Below are positions 15,195 through 24,101 of a stretch of DNA of 50,508 nucleotides, piece after piece. The position numbers were made by a program, and so were the translations under genes. This stretch comes from CALMEH01 sp031409875 (lineage in GTDB: Bacteria > Acidobacteriota > Blastocatellia > Pyrinomonadales > Pyrinomonadaceae). The first letter of the stretch is position 1; each line of letters starts with the position of its first letter. Location of the stretch: NCBI GenBank assembly GCA_031409875.1, contig JANNYB010000160.1, positions 1 to 50,508 on the forward strand. Direction: 5' to 3'. The notes under the pieces were generated by a model. It was not told the origin of the DNA. It saw only the letters and a program-made list of their open reading frames with translations, and did not search any database.

Positions 15195-18100
15195 ATGAAA
15201 CGATTTTTGTTTGCCGTGATTCTCTGTTTGGGGTTGTTTATTGTTGTCGGTTTGACGTTTCTCTTGCCGCCGGCTGAGGCGCAGGATAATGTTTTGCAGA
15301 AGTTGCTCGATTTGCCTGCGCCGCCGCCGCCGAATCCTTTGTTTCGGGTGCGTTACGGCGTGAATCGGACGGAAGAATTTTTCAGCAAAAAAACTCCGCC
15401 GGCGGACGATGCGCCGCTTGAAGATTTGCTTGAATATTGGCAGATGCAGAGCGAAAATTACCGCGAACTCGGCTATAACATCAAGCCTTCGGAAAAAACG
15501 CTCGAACAAATTCTTGCCACTGTCGAAGAAGATCCCGACACGCTGACGAGTTTTCTGAATATTTTGCCGCGAACGGATGAAGTCGTCGAATTCGTCAAAA
15601 AACTTTACGATGCAAACAAAGATAAAGACGATGAAGAATCGGGCGAAGGCTGGCGCAATGCGGTTAAGAATTGGCTGAAATTCAACAGCAAATATTTCAG
15701 CGACGAACTTGCCGAAGTTGCAAATCAAGTGACGGATTCGGACGGCTATGTTACAAATCAAGAAGACCTTTTGGCATTGGCGCGGGTTGATTGGGACAAG
15801 GCGCGTCCGCTTGTCGAACGGCTTTACAACGACAAAAACAATCCGACTTCGCAGGTTTTGGCGCGTTGGGCTTTTTACACGCACGCGCTCGAAGAAGATT
15901 CGCTCGATGCCGATAAATACCGCGACGAATTAAAAGCGATTGTTGAAGATAAAAACGCGAGTGCCGGAATGCGCGATTTGGCTTTGGATGCGCTGGTCAA
16001 AGAAAAAGAATGGGCAGGACGCGACGATTGGTATTTTTCGCTTCTCGGCGACGAAACGCTCGGCGAATTAAGAGTCAACGGACAGCTTTTCACAGGTTTG
16101 ACGACGATTTTGTATTATGCGCCGCCGGAAAGATTCGCCGACAAAATGATTGCACTTCTCAAAAGCGATAATCCGGCGATTAGAACGGCGGCAATTCGCA
16201 ATCTCGGTTTGCTTCTGTCATCAGGCAACGAAGAAATTGTCCGCGCACTTTTGCCGTGGCTTTCCGATGTGAAATGGGCAAAAGAAACAAGGGATGAACG
16301 CCGCTTGTTGGTTGTCGCGCTTCAAAGAATCAAAATGAACGAAAGCGTGCCGGGCTTGATTTCGATACTCAACGAAAAAAGCATCGCAACCGTGCCGGTT
16401 TATTCAAACGCCGTAAATAGCGTTTCAAATAGCATAAATTCATCGGCAAATTACTCTGTAAATACTTATTCAAACAGAGTTTATGAAACGAACGTCGCCA
16501 ACAAACCTGTCAATACGGCAAATATCGAAGTTTTCAAATATCGCCGCGAAGCAATAGAGGCTTTAGCGACACAGAAAGATTCGCGGGCAGTCGTGCCTTT
16601 GCGCGGAGTTTTGCCGGAAGTCGAATATTGGGAGCGCACACAGGTTGTCCGCGCGATTTTGGCTTCAAACGGTTTTTCGACTAACGAACAAGTTGAAGCC
16701 ATCGAATTTATTATCAAAGCCAGCGTTACTTTCGAGATGTCGAATAAGGTGAACGCCGTTGGCAATATACAAATGGATAATATGGCAATAACGAATTCGT
16801 CGAACGGTTATTATTCCGGCAACGGCGATTATTACCCGACAAACCGCACATTTGATATGGCGGAAATCAAACCGATTTTGGGAAATCTTTTGATAAATAA
16901 TAACGAGCCGGAGCGTAATTTTGTTGTGGCTTTGGCGGCACGAATTAATGAATTGGAGCGCAAAGATCCGCCGGTTGCGAAAGCTCTGCGCGAGATTATG
17001 AAACGCTGGAACGGCGCGGCAGTTTATTCGCTTTTTTTGGCTGATTTGAAAAATAACCGCGCTGATGTTGACGCGATTGTCAAACTTCTAAGTGTTCGTA
17101 AAGAATTGCGCGAAAAGCAATTAACCGAAGTTTTGAACGTGCGCGGAACGAATCAAATTGCTAATGCGGTTTCGGCTTGCATTATGGAAAATCCGACGGA
17201 TTATGAAGCGATTTTGAACGGCGATAACGTGCAGGCAAAAACGGCTCTGTTCGCTTGCGGGCGGCTGATTCGCGCAAGACTTCCGCTTGAAAAAGCGGCG
17301 GTTTATGCAAAAAGTTCCGATAAAACGCTGGCAACTGCCGCCGAAAGATGGCTCGAATCGGAAGATTCGCCGCAAGCAAGACAAATTGTTTTAGAAAATA
17401 ATCCGATTCAGGCAAAAATTCTCGGCGCACGAATGTCGTTTAAATCGGATGAAAAATCCGAAACGTCGAGCGAATTTTCGACGATGCTTTTCAACAGCAT
17501 CGAGGGCGCGTCATATTTTCCGTATTTCAACGATTACACGGACGGCTATCTCGCCTCAACCGAAAAACATTTGCAGGAAGAAATTCTGAAAAACAAAGAT
17601 TTGCTCGGAGTTTATGCTTACGACAAAAATTTTATCAGGCTTTACAAAGATAAAATAATTTACAGTTGGGAAGAAGACGAAGCGCGTTACCGCGAACGCC
17701 AATTGAAACCGGAAGAATTTGACGAGCTTAAAAATTATCTTATCGCACAAAATGTTGATTCGTTAAAGCCATTTTTATCGCTCTGCTACAGATGCGAAGA
17801 AAAAGAACTTTTGATGCTCGGCGCGGCGGGCGGAAGGCGCGTTTATTTGCGGGCGCACAAAATCCCGCCATTTTTCGCAGGGCTTGATAAATATTTTGCC
17901 GAACTGCAAAAACAACCCGCAAAATTGCGTTACTATCTCGAAAACGACATCGCCGGACTCGAAATTTTGTTCACGGATAAAAATCTGAAGGCGATGTCGC
18001 TCTCGAAAACGGGCGCGGATTTTCGCGTTTTGATTAACGATACCGAACAAAGAGCGCGGATTGAAAAAGAACTCGATGAACAATATCAAGCTGATTCGGC

Positions 18101-18920
18101 AAAAGAGGATGTAGATTACGAAAAACTCGAAGAAGAGAACGCAAAACGCCGCCGCCAGCGCGAATTCGAGCATCTTTCGTGGCGCATTTTTTCGGGCGAA
18201 TCACTCGGCAATACGACCGAATCGCCAACGCCGAATGATTCAATTCCCGTGCGCGACGGTTTTTCGGCACAAGCCACCGACAAACAATGGAAAGCGCGGA
18301 CAGCAACGGTCGAAGTGCGCGAAAGCGATAAAAGTTTGATTAAAATCGTCGGCGGAAAAGAAACGAAAATCGCCGACGGTCTTTATACGAATCCGATTAT
18401 TTCGGCAAACGGACGCTGGCTTTTGGCAACAAAATATGCCGAAGAAAGAAACGAAGTTTCGCTTGTCCGCATCAATCTGGCGACGAACAAAGAAGTTAAG
18501 GTCAATATCGAAAATTTATATTATTTACAAGGCGTGGCGTATATTCCGTCGGTCAATAAATTTCTGCTTGCGCCGGGCGGATATTACGAAGAAGGCATAA
18601 ATCCCGACGGCTATTTCTTTATGCTCGATGCCGAAACGGGCGAGGTGAAGGAAGCCAAAGGCGATTTTCGGGTAATTGCTCAACAAAAATCGCGCCCGAT
18701 TCAACCGACCGGAACTACGGACGAATTTTATGCGGCAATTCCCGATGAAGAAAAAAGCGAAACCGAAATCGGAATCTATAACGCGAAAACTTTCACCTTC
18801 AAACCGCTGATGAAAGTTCCGCGCATAAAATTCGACAGTATGCAGATGTGGGTTGACGGCGGCAAAGTTTATTTTGCTTACGAAGGTCATTTGCTGGCAT
18901 TGCCGCTAGTTAAGGGATGA
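15195..18920 (+). CDS. Large exported HEAT-repeat protein with C-terminal beta-propeller-like region
   Basis: 1241 residues from ATG 15195, chosen over GTG 15186 because GAGGTGA lies 5 bases before the ATG. The signal peptide ends in AEAQ near residue 30. Residues ~60-850 are alpha-helical pairs with HEAT-like pattern (IRTAAIRNLGLLLSSGNEE, RREAIEALATQKDSRAVVP), interrupted at ~405-440 by an Asn/Ser-rich stretch (repeated NAVNS/NSINS/NSSAN). A charged linker (KLEEENAKRRRQREFE) leads to a C-terminal ~270-residue region with NGRWLLATKYAEE, GYFFMLDAETGEV and IGIYNAKTFTF, which reads like beta-propeller blades. It probably acts as a protein-binding scaffold in the periplasm or cell surface. Its stop codon lies inside the next repeat hairpin. 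Confidence 0.75.
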   Translation: MKRFLFAVILCLGLFIVVGLTFLLPPAEAQDNVLQKLLDLPAPPPPNPLFRVRYGVNRTEEFFSKKTPPADDAPLEDLLEYWQMQSENYRELGYNIKPSEKTLEQILATVEEDPDTLTSFLNILPRTDEVVEFVKKLYDANKDKDDEESGEGWRNAVKNWLKFNSKYFSDELAEVANQVTDSDGYVTNQEDLLALARVDWDKARPLVERLYNDKNNPTSQVLARWAFYTHALEEDSLDADKYRDELKAIVEDKNASAGMRDLALDALVKEKEWAGRDDWYFSLLGDETLGELRVNGQLFTGLTTILYYAPPERFADKMIALLKSDNPAIRTAAIRNLGLLLSSGNEEIVRALLPWLSDVKWAKETRDERRLLVVALQRIKMNESVPGLISILNEKSIATVPVYSNAVNSVSNSINSSANYSVNTYSNRVYETNVANKPVNTANIEVFKYRREAIEALATQKDSRAVVPLRGVLPEVEYWERTQVVRAILASNGFSTNEQVEAIEFIIKASVTFEMSNKVNAVGNIQMDNMAITNSSNGYYSGNGDYYPTNRTFDMAEIKPILGNLLINNNEPERNFVVALAARINELERKDPPVAKALREIMKRWNGAAVYSLFLADLKNNRADVDAIVKLLSVRKELREKQLTEVLNVRGTNQIANAVSACIMENPTDYEAILNGDNVQAKTALFACGRLIRARLPLEKAAVYAKSSDKTLATAAERWLESEDSPQARQIVLENNPIQAKILGARMSFKSDEKSETSSEFSTMLFNSIEGASYFPYFNDYTDGYLASTEKHLQEEILKNKDLLGVYAYDKNFIRLYKDKIIYSWEEDEARYRERQLKPEEFDELKNYLIAQNVDSLKPFLSLCYRCEEKELLMLGAAGGRRVYLRAHKIPPFFAGLDKYFAELQKQPAKLRYYLENDIAGLEILFTDKNLKAMSLSKTGADFRVLINDTEQRARIEKELDEQYQADSAKEDVDYEKLEEENAKRRRQREFEHLSWRIFSGESLGNTTESPTPNDSIPVRDGFSAQATDKQWKARTATVEVRESDKSLIKIVGGKETKIADGLYTNPIISANGRWLLATKYAEERNEVSLVRINLATNKEVKVNIENLYYLQGVAYIPSVNKFLLAPGGYYEEGINPDGYFFMLDAETGEVKEAKGDFRVIAQQKSRPIQPTGTTDEFYAAIPDEEKSETEIGIYNAKTFTFKPLMKVPRIKFDSMQMWVDGGKVYFAYEGHLLALPLVKG

Positions 18921-19006
18921 GGGCAAAGGGATAAGGGATAAGGGATGAGGGATGAATAAGACGTAAAATCATATTCATCCCTCATCCCTTATCCCTTATC
19001 CCTTAA
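18911..19006. repeat. Tandem-unit hairpin (GGGATAA heptamers) between convergent genes
   Basis: Left arm 18911-18960 consists of GGGATAA/GGGATGA units and contains the HEAT-gene stop codon TGA (18918-18920). Right arm 18972-19006 has the complementary CCCTTAT/CCCTCAT units and ends 3 bases before the stop of the convergent protease gene. Confidence 0.85.
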
Positions 19007-19009
19007 TCA

Positions 19010-22000
19010 CTACGGAATATATTGCTTCGGCACGGGTTTATCCGATGCCAAACCGAAATTCGTTATCGTATATCCGGCAGTTGAACGAAGCAAATACCAA
19101 GTTCCGCCACGATAAACGGCAAGGTCATCTTTGCCGTCGCCGTCATAATCGCCCGGCACGGGTATATCTGTTGAAAGTCCATACTGCATTATAAAAACTC
19201 CGCCCGAACTTTTGAGAATATACCAAACTCCATCAGACGGACGAAAAACCGCAATATCATCTTTATTGTCGCCATCATAATCTGCCGAAACAGGATTATC
19301 GCCCGCTAACCCAAAAGAAGTAGCCGAGAACCCGGCGGTTGAAGCGTTTATATACCAAACGCCGCCGCGATAAACCGCGACATCGGTTTTGCCGTCGCCG
19401 TCGTAATCGGCAGAAACGGGAACATCGGTCGAAATTCCGAAATTCGTGGTCGAAAATCCGCCCGAACTTCGGCGAACATACCAATTTCCTTCCGACGGAC
19501 GATAGACGGCTTGATCGGCTTTGCCGTCGCCGTCGAAATCGCCGACTTGCGGAATGTCCGTTGAAAGTCCCCAACTGACGACATCTGCCGCGCCGTTGCT
19601 GCTTCGCAAAATATACCAAATGCCGTTGCGATAAATTGCCGTATCCGTTTTGCCGTCGCCGTCGTAATCCGAAGGCGTGAGCTTGTCGTTTGATAATCCC
19701 CAATTTACAACCGTAAATCCGGCAGTTGAACGATTGAGATACCAATTTCCTTCCGACGGACGATAAACCGAAATGTCCGTTTTGCCGTCGCCATCAAAAT
19801 CGGCGCGAGATTTAACCGTTACAGAATTACAAGTGTAAGTTCCGGCAACTTCGACATTATCAATCCACCAACCGACAGACGCGGTGTTTGTGTCTTCGCC
19901 GAACAGCCAGCGCAGTTGGACATTTTGCCCGGCGGCTGATGCGGGAAGTTGGATTTTGGTTCTGAAATAGCCGCCCGAATCGCCCGTCCACGCCGCACGT
20001 CCCGAAATCGGATTGTTCACCGTAACTCCGACCGTGGCGTTATAACCGTTTTCGATAAATCTGCCGCCTGCCGTGATAACGTCCGTGAACGCGCCGCCGT
20101 TAATGCTGATTTCAAACGTGCCGCCGTCCCAACCGTTTTCAGTGTTGTAATTGTGGTTAAAACTAACAACCGCCGCCGAAGAAATAATCGGCATTGCCGG
20201 TGAAGTCAAAGATGCGCCGCCGAGAACCGCAGTATTCGGCGTAAAGACGGCATTCGGCGCAGAAATAGTGTTATTCGTAACGGTTACAAAATTAATTCCG
20301 CTTCCGGCTTGCGCCGCCGTCCAACCCGCCGGAAGATTCGGCGCGGTTACGGAATCGAAATTTTCCGTATAAGTCGTAACCGGAACGCCGACGATAATCG
20401 TTTCCGTAAAACTCGTCGGACCAAGACTGCTGTTGACGTTATAAGTCAAAGTCAGCGCACTTCCGCAAGGCGTATTTGCGGGAATGGAATAGGAAACATT
20501 TTGAATACCGGCGGAGTTGTTGACAATCGTGCCAAAGTTTGCCGAACCGCCGCCGACAAGCTGAAGCGTAACGCCCGTGGCATTAATTCCCGAATTATTG
20601 AAAAGCGCGACCGGAATCGAAATAGCTTCGCCGGGTTCAGGAAAACCGTTGTTATTTCCGCCCGTGTCGGTGATAACGGCAATTCCTGAGCGCGTCAGAT
20701 TTGCCAAATCAAAGGCTTCCGTAACACGCGCCGTGCCGCTTCCCGAACCGGGATTATTTACCGTTGCACTAAAACCCATTCCGCGAATCGCAAAACCTGC
20801 CCAAATGTCGGCGACATCGGCGTTTGCTTGCGGCATCGGCGAACTTGCTTGTGCCGCCGCGATAATCGCGTCGCGTTCCTGCAAAAACGTCGGACCAAAA
20901 GGCGCGAGTTTCATTCCATTGGTAACATATTGCAAAACTTCGCGGTTGCCGACTGCCCAACCTTGCCGCGAAACAAGCCGTGCGCGAACTTCCCAAAGCG
21001 CACTGCTCCAAACTTCGCCCGCCGCGTGAACTTGGTCAGCCGTCGTATTAAAACGCGGCGCAAATGCTCCGTCGCTCAAGTTTTGCTGTGTTGCGTCAAC
21101 ATCGGCAAAAGTCAAAGGATTATGCGGACGACCATTCACGCCCGTAAAAGCCATCACCGCTTTCGGAAAACGCCGAATCGCGTAGTAATTATTGTTCGTG
21201 CCTGCGCCCGACAAATATGTGTCATAGCTTCCGGTCGTGTAAATTCCGTTTATCGGATCGCTCGGTTCGCTCAACATCGCGTGTCCATACCAATCGCCCC
21301 AACCTTCGCCCATTCCGCGGGACATATTCGTCGAAAGTCCGCTACTGTTGCCGTGCAGACGATTTGAAGTTCCGTGCGTGATTTCGTGAATTACGACATC
21401 GGCATCTAAATTTCCGTCAACATCGGGATTCGGCGCAGTCCAGAGATACATCTGCATCCGTCCGCGTCCGCCGTCTGCTGGAGTCGAAAAAAGAGCATTA
21501 TTTGTTCCGGAAGAATCTTGACCTGCGCCGCGAATGCGGTCGCCTTCAACGCCGCCGCGCCCGAAGTTTGAGTTTTGGAAATTCTTTGCCTGCTCGGTAA
21601 ATCCGGCGCGATAAAGTTCATCGTGATACCAGTTTGTAATATAAAAAAGCTGTGTTGTCGAACCGTTTTGAAAAGTTACTCCGAGCGGTGATTCACCCGT
21701 GTTATTGTTCGGATCGAGCGGGCTATAAACGTAAGAAAAATTGCGTCCGGCATTTATTGCTTCGGTGTTCGGATCAATGCCGTCCACGCCGTCGCGGTCA
21801 ATTCCCGCTTGCAGATTATTTCCGTCCGTGCGGTCGCCGCCGTCCGTTATCCAGCCGTTGTTATTGAATTGATAGGGAGCTTCGTTGCCGATGCGCGAAA
21901 TGCTCGTGCGCGAAATTGCCACGCCTTGTTGACCGTTTGGCGAATTCGGTCCGGGGGTGAACGGAAATGGATTATCTGCAACATTTATCATCGCATTCGG

Positions 22001-22984
22001 ATTGGCATAAACCGAATAAGTCGCCGCTTGCGTCTGGTCTTCGGTAATATTTTTGCGCCAAAGCATCGCGCCTGTTTCAGCGTCAACAATTACATAAAAC
22101 GCATTCACAGGTTGCCAAATCAACACGCGCCACGCCGGAACAGCCACGCCCGGTTCGGTCGGAAAATACATTTTTTCGGCAGTCGTTGCCGAATCGCCGT
22201 TGCCGAAAGTTGTTTTCAAATCATTTGATTCGGCTTTGTTTTCGGTCAAATCAATGTTTCCCGAAGGAATAAATTTCGCCGCCGATTTCACCGCGTCCGA
22301 CGGATTGCCGAAATCATCGGAAAGATTTTCATAATCGAGTCCGGGCGCGAGATTGTTAATCACGCGAATCATTTCGCCGTTGCGCGTAAATCCGGCTTTG
22401 ATTTCGCCGCGAAAAACAGGAACGCCTTTGATAAATTGTTCGAGATGAGCAAAAGAAAGATTGCCGTTAGGATTCGTATAATCAGCCGTAACTTTCAATC
22501 CGTTGGCTTGCGCGTCCGAAACTCCGATTAAATCGTTGTTCGATTTTGCAAAATTGCGGAGAATTTCAGCGCGATTTGCTTCGGAAGGCGAAGTCAGAAA
22601 AGCGCGTCCGAGTTTTACATCCGGCGTAATCACTTCGGGAATGCGAATGTCCGTGTTGTATTCGATTTTCAACGTCGGAACTCGGCGTTGCAAAGTTTTT
22701 TCCCCGCGTGCAAAATTATCTCTCACGTCCGCCACGTCCGCAGCATTTCTGCCGAGAGTCTGCCGAAAACTCAATAGTTTATCAACCGCCGCCTTATCTT
22801 CGCGGATGTCGTAATTTTCAAAACCTTCGATATGACTTTCGGTTTTGTTTGAAACCGCGCGTTTTTTGTTTCCCGCTTCGGAACTAAACCAAACGGGCAA
22901 AAAAACAACCGCCGCCACCAAAACCAAAACGCCAAAACTAACCAAAATCGTGCGTTTTTCGCTTAACTTAAAACTGATTTGCAT
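19010..22984 (-). CDS. Secreted M36 (fungalysin) metallopeptidase with C-terminal FG-GAP/VCBS repeats
   Basis: 1324 residues from ATG 22984, preferred to TTG 23008 because GAGGAG lies 10 bases upstream. A signal/anchor helix (ILVSFGVLVLVAAVVFLPV) is followed by a propeptide with FTP-type segments (LIGVSDAQANGL, AHLEQFIKGVPVFRGEIK). The catalytic domain has HEITH at 533-537 with the downstream GEGWGDWYG Glu ligand. After it come an NPGSGSGTAR linker, an Ig-like/NEW3 segment, and a galactose-binding-like domain starting at YTENFDSVTAPNLP. Six ~45-residue repeats of the form DYDGDGKTDVAVYRxGxWY close the protein, the last ending in KQYIP. Such repeats are calcium-binding propeller blades. Role: extracellular proteolysis. 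Confidence 0.9.
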   Translation of the reverse strand: MQISFKLSEKRTILVSFGVLVLVAAVVFLPVWFSSEAGNKKRAVSNKTESHIEGFENYDIREDKAAVDKLLSFRQTLGRNAADVADVRDNFARGEKTLQRRVPTLKIEYNTDIRIPEVITPDVKLGRAFLTSPSEANRAEILRNFAKSNNDLIGVSDAQANGLKVTADYTNPNGNLSFAHLEQFIKGVPVFRGEIKAGFTRNGEMIRVINNLAPGLDYENLSDDFGNPSDAVKSAAKFIPSGNIDLTENKAESNDLKTTFGNGDSATTAEKMYFPTEPGVAVPAWRVLIWQPVNAFYVIVDAETGAMLWRKNITEDQTQAATYSVYANPNAMINVADNPFPFTPGPNSPNGQQGVAISRTSISRIGNEAPYQFNNNGWITDGGDRTDGNNLQAGIDRDGVDGIDPNTEAINAGRNFSYVYSPLDPNNNTGESPLGVTFQNGSTTQLFYITNWYHDELYRAGFTEQAKNFQNSNFGRGGVEGDRIRGAGQDSSGTNNALFSTPADGGRGRMQMYLWTAPNPDVDGNLDADVVIHEITHGTSNRLHGNSSGLSTNMSRGMGEGWGDWYGHAMLSEPSDPINGIYTTGSYDTYLSGAGTNNNYYAIRRFPKAVMAFTGVNGRPHNPLTFADVDATQQNLSDGAFAPRFNTTADQVHAAGEVWSSALWEVRARLVSRQGWAVGNREVLQYVTNGMKLAPFGPTFLQERDAIIAAAQASSPMPQANADVADIWAGFAIRGMGFSATVNNPGSGSGTARVTEAFDLANLTRSGIAVITDTGGNNNGFPEPGEAISIPVALFNNSGINATGVTLQLVGGGSANFGTIVNNSAGIQNVSYSIPANTPCGSALTLTYNVNSSLGPTSFTETIIVGVPVTTYTENFDSVTAPNLPAGWTAAQAGSGINFVTVTNNTISAPNAVFTPNTAVLGGASLTSPAMPIISSAAVVSFNHNYNTENGWDGGTFEISINGGAFTDVITAGGRFIENGYNATVGVTVNNPISGRAAWTGDSGGYFRTKIQLPASAAGQNVQLRWLFGEDTNTASVGWWIDNVEVAGTYTCNSVTVKSRADFDGDGKTDISVYRPSEGNWYLNRSTAGFTVVNWGLSNDKLTPSDYDGDGKTDTAIYRNGIWYILRSSNGAADVVSWGLSTDIPQVGDFDGDGKADQAVYRPSEGNWYVRRSSGGFSTTNFGISTDVPVSADYDGDGKTDVAVYRGGVWYINASTAGFSATSFGLAGDNPVSADYDGDNKDDIAVFRPSDGVWYILKSSGGVFIMQYGLSTDIPVPGDYDGDGKDDLAVYRGGTWYLLRSTAGYTITNFGLASDKPVPKQYIP

Positions 22985-23359
22985 TAAATATTTACTCCTC
23001 GAAACCAAATTTGTAACCGTGTTATTTTGAATGTTCGGAAAGATTTACCCAACTTGCCGGAATTGAATAAATTGGCGCGAAAATCGCAAGAATCTATACT
23101 TTTCGCTTCCTCCCTTGAAATGTGCTGACATCAGTTTATCAAAACCAAACGCAAAAATCTTCCCGTTTCCGTAAATTTTAGAAAATTTAATAAAAGTCGG
23201 AGCGCGGGCATCTCTGCCCGCCCGTTCGCGCGAAGCGTCGAACGGCAACGCCGCACATTGAATAAACTTTCGAGTAATCTGAGTTGTTCGCGCCTGTTCG
23301 CGCTTCGCTTGAACGCGCGGCGGGCAAGATGCCCGCGCTCCAATTTTGTATCTCCTTGC
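22985..23359. other. Non-coding stretch upstream of the protease holding a REP pair
   Basis: AT-rich leader of the protease gene (22985-23190), then an inverted REP-like pair. An apparent 123-codon minus-strand ORF here is composed of REP-derived arginine-rich translation and is not considered a gene. Confidence 0.6.
23199..23341. repeat. Inverted pair of variant REP elements (GGAGCGCGGGCA type)
   Basis: A plus copy starts with GGAG at 23199 and the stem GCGGGCA-TCTC-TGCCCGC. A minus copy ends with CTCC at 23338-23341 with stem GCGGGCA-AGA-TGCCCGC. Inner sequence contains TTCGCGCGAAGCG-type palindromes. It has the same GGAG head and stem position as the REPs around the transposase, but a different stem sequence. 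Confidence 0.78.
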
Positions 23360-23388
23360 TTGACTTTCCGCGCTCCAAAATTTATATT
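23360..23388 (+). promoter_or_regulatory. Promoter of the tRNA-Thr gene
   Basis: TTGACT at 23360-23365, exactly 17 bases, then TATATT at 23383-23388. The predicted start is about 23395, roughly 17 bases before the mature tRNA 5' end. It is the best sigma70-type match seen in the window. Confidence 0.65.
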
Positions 23389-23411
23389 TTTTAATTCGGC
23401 TTGCCGATTCT

Positions 23412-23487
23412 GCCACCCTAGCTCAGTTGATAGAGCATTCGATTCGTAATCGAAAGGTCGAGGGTTTAAATCCCTTGGGTGGCTCCA
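23412..23487 (+). tRNA. tRNA-Thr (anticodon CGT), CCA encoded
   Basis: 76 bases. Acceptor stem GCCACCC/GGGTGGC, D-arm GCTC...GAGC, anticodon stem TTCGA/TCGAA with loop TTCGTAA giving anticodon CGT, 5-base variable loop, T-arm GAGGG/CCCTT, discriminator T and genomic CCA. The D-loop reads AGTTGATA and the T-loop TTTAAAT, so the usual G19-C56 tertiary pair appears replaced by A19-U56. A strong promoter lies upstream and a terminator hairpin directly downstream, so it is a single-gene unit. Confidence 0.93.
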
Positions 23488-23493
23488 TTTTTT

Positions 23494-23530
23494 AAGCGGT
23501 GCAATTTAGATAAATTGCACCGCTTTTTAT
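23494..23530 (+). terminator. Intrinsic terminator of the tRNA gene
   Basis: 14-base perfect stem AAGCGGTGCAATTT / AAATTGCACCGCTT at 23494-23507 and 23512-23525, 4-base loop, then TTT-A-T. It lies 6 bases after the CCA. Confidence 0.85.
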
Positions 23531-23535
23531 TTTGA

Positions 23536-23973
23536 TTAATCTTTCGGTTGCCATTTTTTATAGCCGAATTGTTGAATCGTGTGTTTCTGATGATGATTTG
23601 CACAAAGAACGCGGCATTTCGCAACTTCGCGCTTGACCGACTCCAACCCGTAAGAACATTGCACCATTATACTCACCTCAAGACGCTTTTCGGCAGGATC
23701 AATGTGATCTAAAACCAGCATATCGGAATCGTCAATTTCACAACTTTCCCATTCGCACTTTTTGGTTTTCATATATTCAAAAAGCCACAGCCGGTTTCGA
23801 TGCGCGGCGGCTTTGTTACGCTCATAATTCCGGCGCGGATTTCGCATATAATGTTCACGATTACCATCGCTTCGGCAAGGACGGCAATAAGGCTGCAATC
23901 CGTCCGAATTACGCGAGAATTTTTGAAACTCCGAAAACTCTTTAACTTCTTGACACCGCCGACATTGTTTCAT
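23536..23973 (-). CDS. HNH endonuclease with N-terminal zinc fingers
   Basis: 145 residues. The N-terminus has the treble-clef-like pattern CRRCQEVK...SDGLQPYCRPC. The HNH fold is seen in CEWESCEID, LVLDHIDPAEKR (the D-H core), and KCRVLCANHHQKHT, with paired Cys as zinc ligands and the final His-His as catalytic/metal residues. Family members nick or cut DNA and occur in phages, restriction systems and mobile islands. GAGAGGTGA lies 7 bases before the ATG. It sits immediately behind the tRNA-Thr terminator and ahead of an ATPase and restriction-modification genes on the island, so a defence or mobile role is plausible. Confidence 0.8.
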   Translation of the reverse strand: MKQCRRCQEVKEFSEFQKFSRNSDGLQPYCRPCRSDGNREHYMRNPRRNYERNKAAAHRNRLWLFEYMKTKKCEWESCEIDDSDMLVLDHIDPAEKRLEVSIMVQCSYGLESVKREVAKCRVLCANHHQKHTIQQFGYKKWQPKD

Positions 23974-24051
23974 AAAAAATCACCTCTCAAAGACAAAACT
24001 TATCAAGTTTCAAACAAAAAGCCGCACAACTCAAATGAATCACACAGCTTT

Positions 24052-24101
24052 TTACTTTTGCCTTTTTACTTTTTACTTTTTACTTTCGCCTTTTTACTTT
24101 A
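24052..24101. repeat. Tandem heptamers (TTTTTAC) at the ATPase 3' end
   Basis: About six copies of TTTTTAC and near variants in a row, running into the stop codon of the ATPase (24099-24101). No inverted arm is present. This is the same short-unit class as the hairpins elsewhere. Confidence 0.6.

Noticed and set aside
23045..23416. 123-codon minus-strand ORF upstream of the tRNA
   Set aside because: Spans a REP pair and the tRNA promoter; composition is from palindromic repeat DNA.
23412..24100. Possible attachment site at the tRNA-Thr 3' end for island integration
   Set aside because: No integrase and no visible second copy of the tRNA 3' end within the window; the island could extend beyond, so this stays unproven.
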